Shown here: positions 61,560 through 64,000 of the stretch, in pieces
Layout of the letters: each line of letters begins with the position of its first letter
Position numbering within the stretch: position 1 is the stretch's first letter
Program-made: the position numbers and the translations under genes
NCBI RefSeq assembly: GCF_051014685.1
Contig: NW_027479467.1
Span: forward strand, 54,070 to 118,069
Reading direction: 5' to 3'
Length of the DNA stretch: 64,000 nucleotides
From: Ptiloglossa arizonensis
Lineage: Eukaryota; Arthropoda; Insecta; Hymenoptera; Colletidae
The notes under the pieces: generated by a model
Told to the model about the DNA's origin: nothing
Seen by the model: the letters and a program-made list of their open reading frames with translations, nothing else
Database searches by the model: none

Positions 61560-62432
61560 TGTCAGACGCAGCAGGAATTTTTGAGTTTGGTCAAACGGTT
61601 CGCGAGATATGGCACTATGAATCCAAGAAATGGTTGAGAAGACAACAAATTTTTCGCAATTCTGCTGCTCCAAACGCTTAACCAGAATGGCCTAGGGAAA
61701 AAATACACATGCCGTTGTAATCGGGCGAGTTTCTACTTTCAGATGCAATAGGAATTTTTGGGTTATGTCAATCCGTTCGCGAGATATGGGAGTTTCAAGC
61801 TAAGAAATGGTTGAGAAGACAACAAATTTTTCACAATTCTGCTGCTCCAAACGCTTAACCAGAATGGCCTAGGGAAAAAATACAAATACCATTGTAATCG
61901 GGCGAGTTTCTACTTTCAGACGCAGCAGGAATTTTTGGGTTTGGTCAATCCGTTCGCGAGATATGGGAGTTTGAAGACATGAAATGGTCGAGAAGACAAC
62001 AAATTTTTCGCAATTCTGCTGTTCCAAACGCTTAACCAGAATGGCCTAGGGAAAGAATACACACACTGTCGTAATCGGGCGAGTTTCTACTTTCAGATGC
62101 AATAGGAATTTTTGGGTTAGGTCAATCCGTTCGCGCGATATGGGAGTTTGAAGCTAAGAAATGGTCGAGAGGGCAAAAAATTTTTCGCAATTCTGCTGCT
62201 CCAAACGCTTAACCAGTATGGCCTAGGGCAAAAATACACATACCGTTGTAATCGGGTGAGTTTCTGTTGTCAGACGCAGCAGGAATTTTTGAGTTTGGTC
62301 AAACGGTTCGCGAGATATGGCACTATGAATCCAAGAAATGGTTGTGAAGACAACAAATTTTTCGCAATTCTGCTGCTCCAAACGCTTAACCAGAATGGCC
62401 TAGGGAAAAAATACACATACCGTTGTAATCGG
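61560..62432 (+). repeat. Copy of 53.6-54.5 kb (offset 7,964)
   Basis: Follows the 53.6-kb segment mark for mark up to 'ggttgtgaagac' and then diverges at the monomer boundary ('gggcaagtttc' here, 'gggcgtgtttc' there). Differences include 'gggtgagtttc' near 62,255 and 'accattgtaatcggg' near 61,888. Confidence 0.78.
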
Positions 62433-64000
62433 GCAAGTTTCTACTTTCAGATGCAATAGGAATTTTTGGGTTAGGTCAATCCGTTAGCGAAATATGGGAG
62501 TTTGTAGCTAAGAAATGGTTGAGAGGGCAACAAATTTTTCGCACTTCTTCTGCTCCAAATGCTTAACCAGAATCGCCTAGGGAAAAAATACACATACCGT
62601 TGTAATCGGGCGAGTTTCTACTTTCAGATGCAATAGGAATTCTTGGGTTAGGTCAATCCGTTGCGAGATATGGGAGTTTGAAGCTAAGAAATGGTTGAGA
62701 AGACAAGAAATTTTTCGCAATTCTGCTGCTCCAAACGCTTAACCAGAATGGCCTAGGGAAAAAATACACATACCGTTGTAATCGGGCGTGTTTCTACTTT
62801 CAGACGCAGCAGGAATTTTTGGGTTTGGTCAATCCGTTCGCGAGATATGGGTGTTTGAAGCTAAGAAATGGTCGAGATGACAACAAATTTTTCGCAATTC
62901 TACTGCTCCAAACGCTTAACCAGAATGGCCTAGGGAAAAAATACACATACCGTTGTAATAGGGCGAGTTTCTACTTTCAGATGCAATAGGAATTTTTTGG
63001 TTAGGTCAATCCGTTCGCGAGATATGGGAGTTTCAAGCTAAGAAATGGTTGAGAAGACACAAATTTTTCACAATTCTGCTGCTCCAAACGCTTAACCAGA
63101 ATGTCCTAGGGAAAAAATACACATACCGTTGTAATAGGGCGTGTTTCTACTTTCAGATGCAATAGGAATTTTTTGGTTAGGTCAATCCGTTCGCGAGATA
63201 TGGGAGTTTGAAGCTAAGAAATGGTTGAGAAGACAACAAATTTTTCACAATTCTGCTGCTCCAAACGCTTAACCAGAATGGCCTAGGGAAAAAATACACA
63301 TAGCCTTGTAATCGGGCGAGTTTCTACTTTCAGACGCAGCAAGAATTTTTGGGTTTGGTCAAGCGGTTCCGGAGATATGGCACTATGAAGCGAAGAAATG
63401 GTTGAGAAGACAACAAATTTATCGCAATTCTGCTGCTCCAAACGCTTAACCAGAGTGGCCTAGGGAAAAAATGCACATACCGTTGTAATCGGGCGAGTTT
63501 CTACTTTCAGATGCAATAGGAATTCTTGGGTTAGGTCAATCGGTTGCGAGATATGGGAGTTTGAAGCTAAGAAATGGTTGAGAAGACAAGAAATTTTTCG
63601 CAATTCTGCTGCTCCAAACGCTTAACCAGTATGGCCTAGGGCAAAAAATACACATACCGTTGTAATCGGGCGAGTTTCTGTTTTCAGACGCAGCAGGAAT
63701 TTTTGGGTTTGGTCAAACGGTTCCGGAGATATGGCACTATGAAGCGAAGAAATGGTTGAGAAGACAACAAATTTTTCGCAATTCTGCTGCTCCAAACGCT
63801 TAACCAGAGAGGCCTAGGGAAAAAATACACATACCGTTGTAATCGGGCGAGCTTCTACTTTCAGATGCAATAGGAATTCTTGGGTTAGGTCAATCGGTTG
63901 CGAGATATGGGAGTTTGAGGCTAAGAAATGGTTGAGAAGACAAGAAATTTTTCGCAATTCTGCTGCTCCAAACGCTTAACCAGAATGGCCTAGGGAAAAA
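62433..64000 (+). repeat. Domain V, 3' end of window
   Basis: About nine monomers, array continuing past the window. Contains 'ccgttagcgaaat' once more, a 1-bp core deletion 'ccgttgcgag' near 62,659, two tandem 'ttttttggttagg/tttttcacaatt' monomers (about 62.97-63.30 kb), two 'ggttccggag' monomers (63,364 and 63,718), and two 'cggttgcgag/agacaagaaattt' monomers 354 bp apart (near 63,541 and 63,895), so a dimer is tandemly duplicated at the edge. Confidence 0.75.

Larger units (their letters stand above)
1..64000 (+). repeat. 177-bp tandem satellite array, whole window
   Basis: The sequence is continuous head-to-tail repetition of one monomer; the window begins and ends inside the array. Every monomer can be phased on 'gagtttctac', which recurs every 174-178 bp, nearly always 176 or 177. 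All copies read in the same direction. Conserved blocks are 'caatccgttcgcgag', 'ccaaacgcttaacc' and 'ggcctaggg'; most variation lies near 'gatgcaatagg' and between 'gaagcc' and 'tttttcgca'. I saw no inserted element, microsatellite run or unique sequence anywhere. Family knowledge: monomers near 150-180 bp in long pure arrays are typical of centromeric satellites. Centromere function here is inference; a non-centromeric heterochromatic block would look the same. Confidence 0.98.

Noticed and set aside
1..64000. CRISPR array
   Set aside because: The repeats are long (177 bp), directly adjacent and without unique spacers; there are no cas genes.
1..64000. Telomere-type sequence, from 'gggttagg' in most monomers
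   Set aside because: It is a single 8-base match inside a longer unrelated monomer, never in tandem.
52000..64000. RNA polymerase III B-box-like sequence 'cggttcgcgag' or 'ccgttcgagag'
   Set aside because: Only about 6 of 10 fixed positions of the B-box consensus match, with no A box at suitable spacing and no tRNA-like folding seen.
1..64000. Human alpha satellite, rice CentO, maize CentC or Arabidopsis 178-bp repeat
   Set aside because: Monomer length and the conserved blocks do not agree with what I recall of those sequences. Other satellites of about 177 bp (for example in cucumber or radish) could not be compared from memory and remain open.
1..64000. Transposable element insertion or LTR remnant
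   Set aside because: The 177-bp phase is never broken by more than a few bases, and no poly-A tail, terminal repeat or target-site duplication was seen.

Overview
The whole 64 kb window is one head-to-tail satellite DNA array. A monomer of about 177 bp (common variants 174-178 bp, about 42% G+C) repeats roughly 362 times, always on the same strand. I found no inversion, transposon, spacer, RNA gene or credible protein-coding gene. Long uninterrupted arrays of nucleosome-scale monomers with higher-order repeats are typical of centromeric or pericentromeric heterochromatin in plants and animals, so the source is almost certainly a eukaryotic chromosome. I cannot name the species. The monomer is not human alpha satellite, and I do not recognise it as a satellite I can recall reliably.

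The monomer has conserved blocks (the start 'gagtttctac', the centre 'caatccgttcgcgagatatg', the end 'ccaaacgcttaaccag' plus 'ggcctaggg') and variable blocks (around 'gatgcaatagg' and from 'gaagcc' to 'tttttcgca'). Variant combinations divide the array into domains. Domain I (1-1243) is built from a 'cacaacattt/acgtaagg' subfamily. Domain II (about 1.24-15.74 kb) carries 'gagagtaaattttt' and 'aagggaaaaagacac' monomers organised as higher-order units of 14, 18, 21 and a truncated 9 monomers. Domain III (15.74-22.64 kb) is an irregular mixture with short local duplications. Domain IV (22.64-48.6 kb) is a mosaic of large segmental copies, including a near-perfect 4,949 bp tandem duplication (26,774-36,671) and copies displaced by 4.2 to 17.9 kb. 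Domain V (48.6-64.0 kb) has its own monomer types ('gtcgagagggc', 'cacttcttctgctcc', 'ttccggag') and 3-, 4- and 8-monomer tandem duplications.

There are no genes working together. The biology is that of satellite evolution: unequal crossing over and conversion at multi-monomer scale, with recombinant monomers marking some breakpoints. The most interesting points are the clean 4,949 bp duplication with a hybrid junction monomer, the nested order of duplications that can be read from shared marks, the growing unit size in domain II, and a CENP-B-box-like motif in most monomers. Coordinates of large copies were obtained by matching shared rare variants by eye and are good to about 30 bp unless stated. 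Percent identities were not computed.
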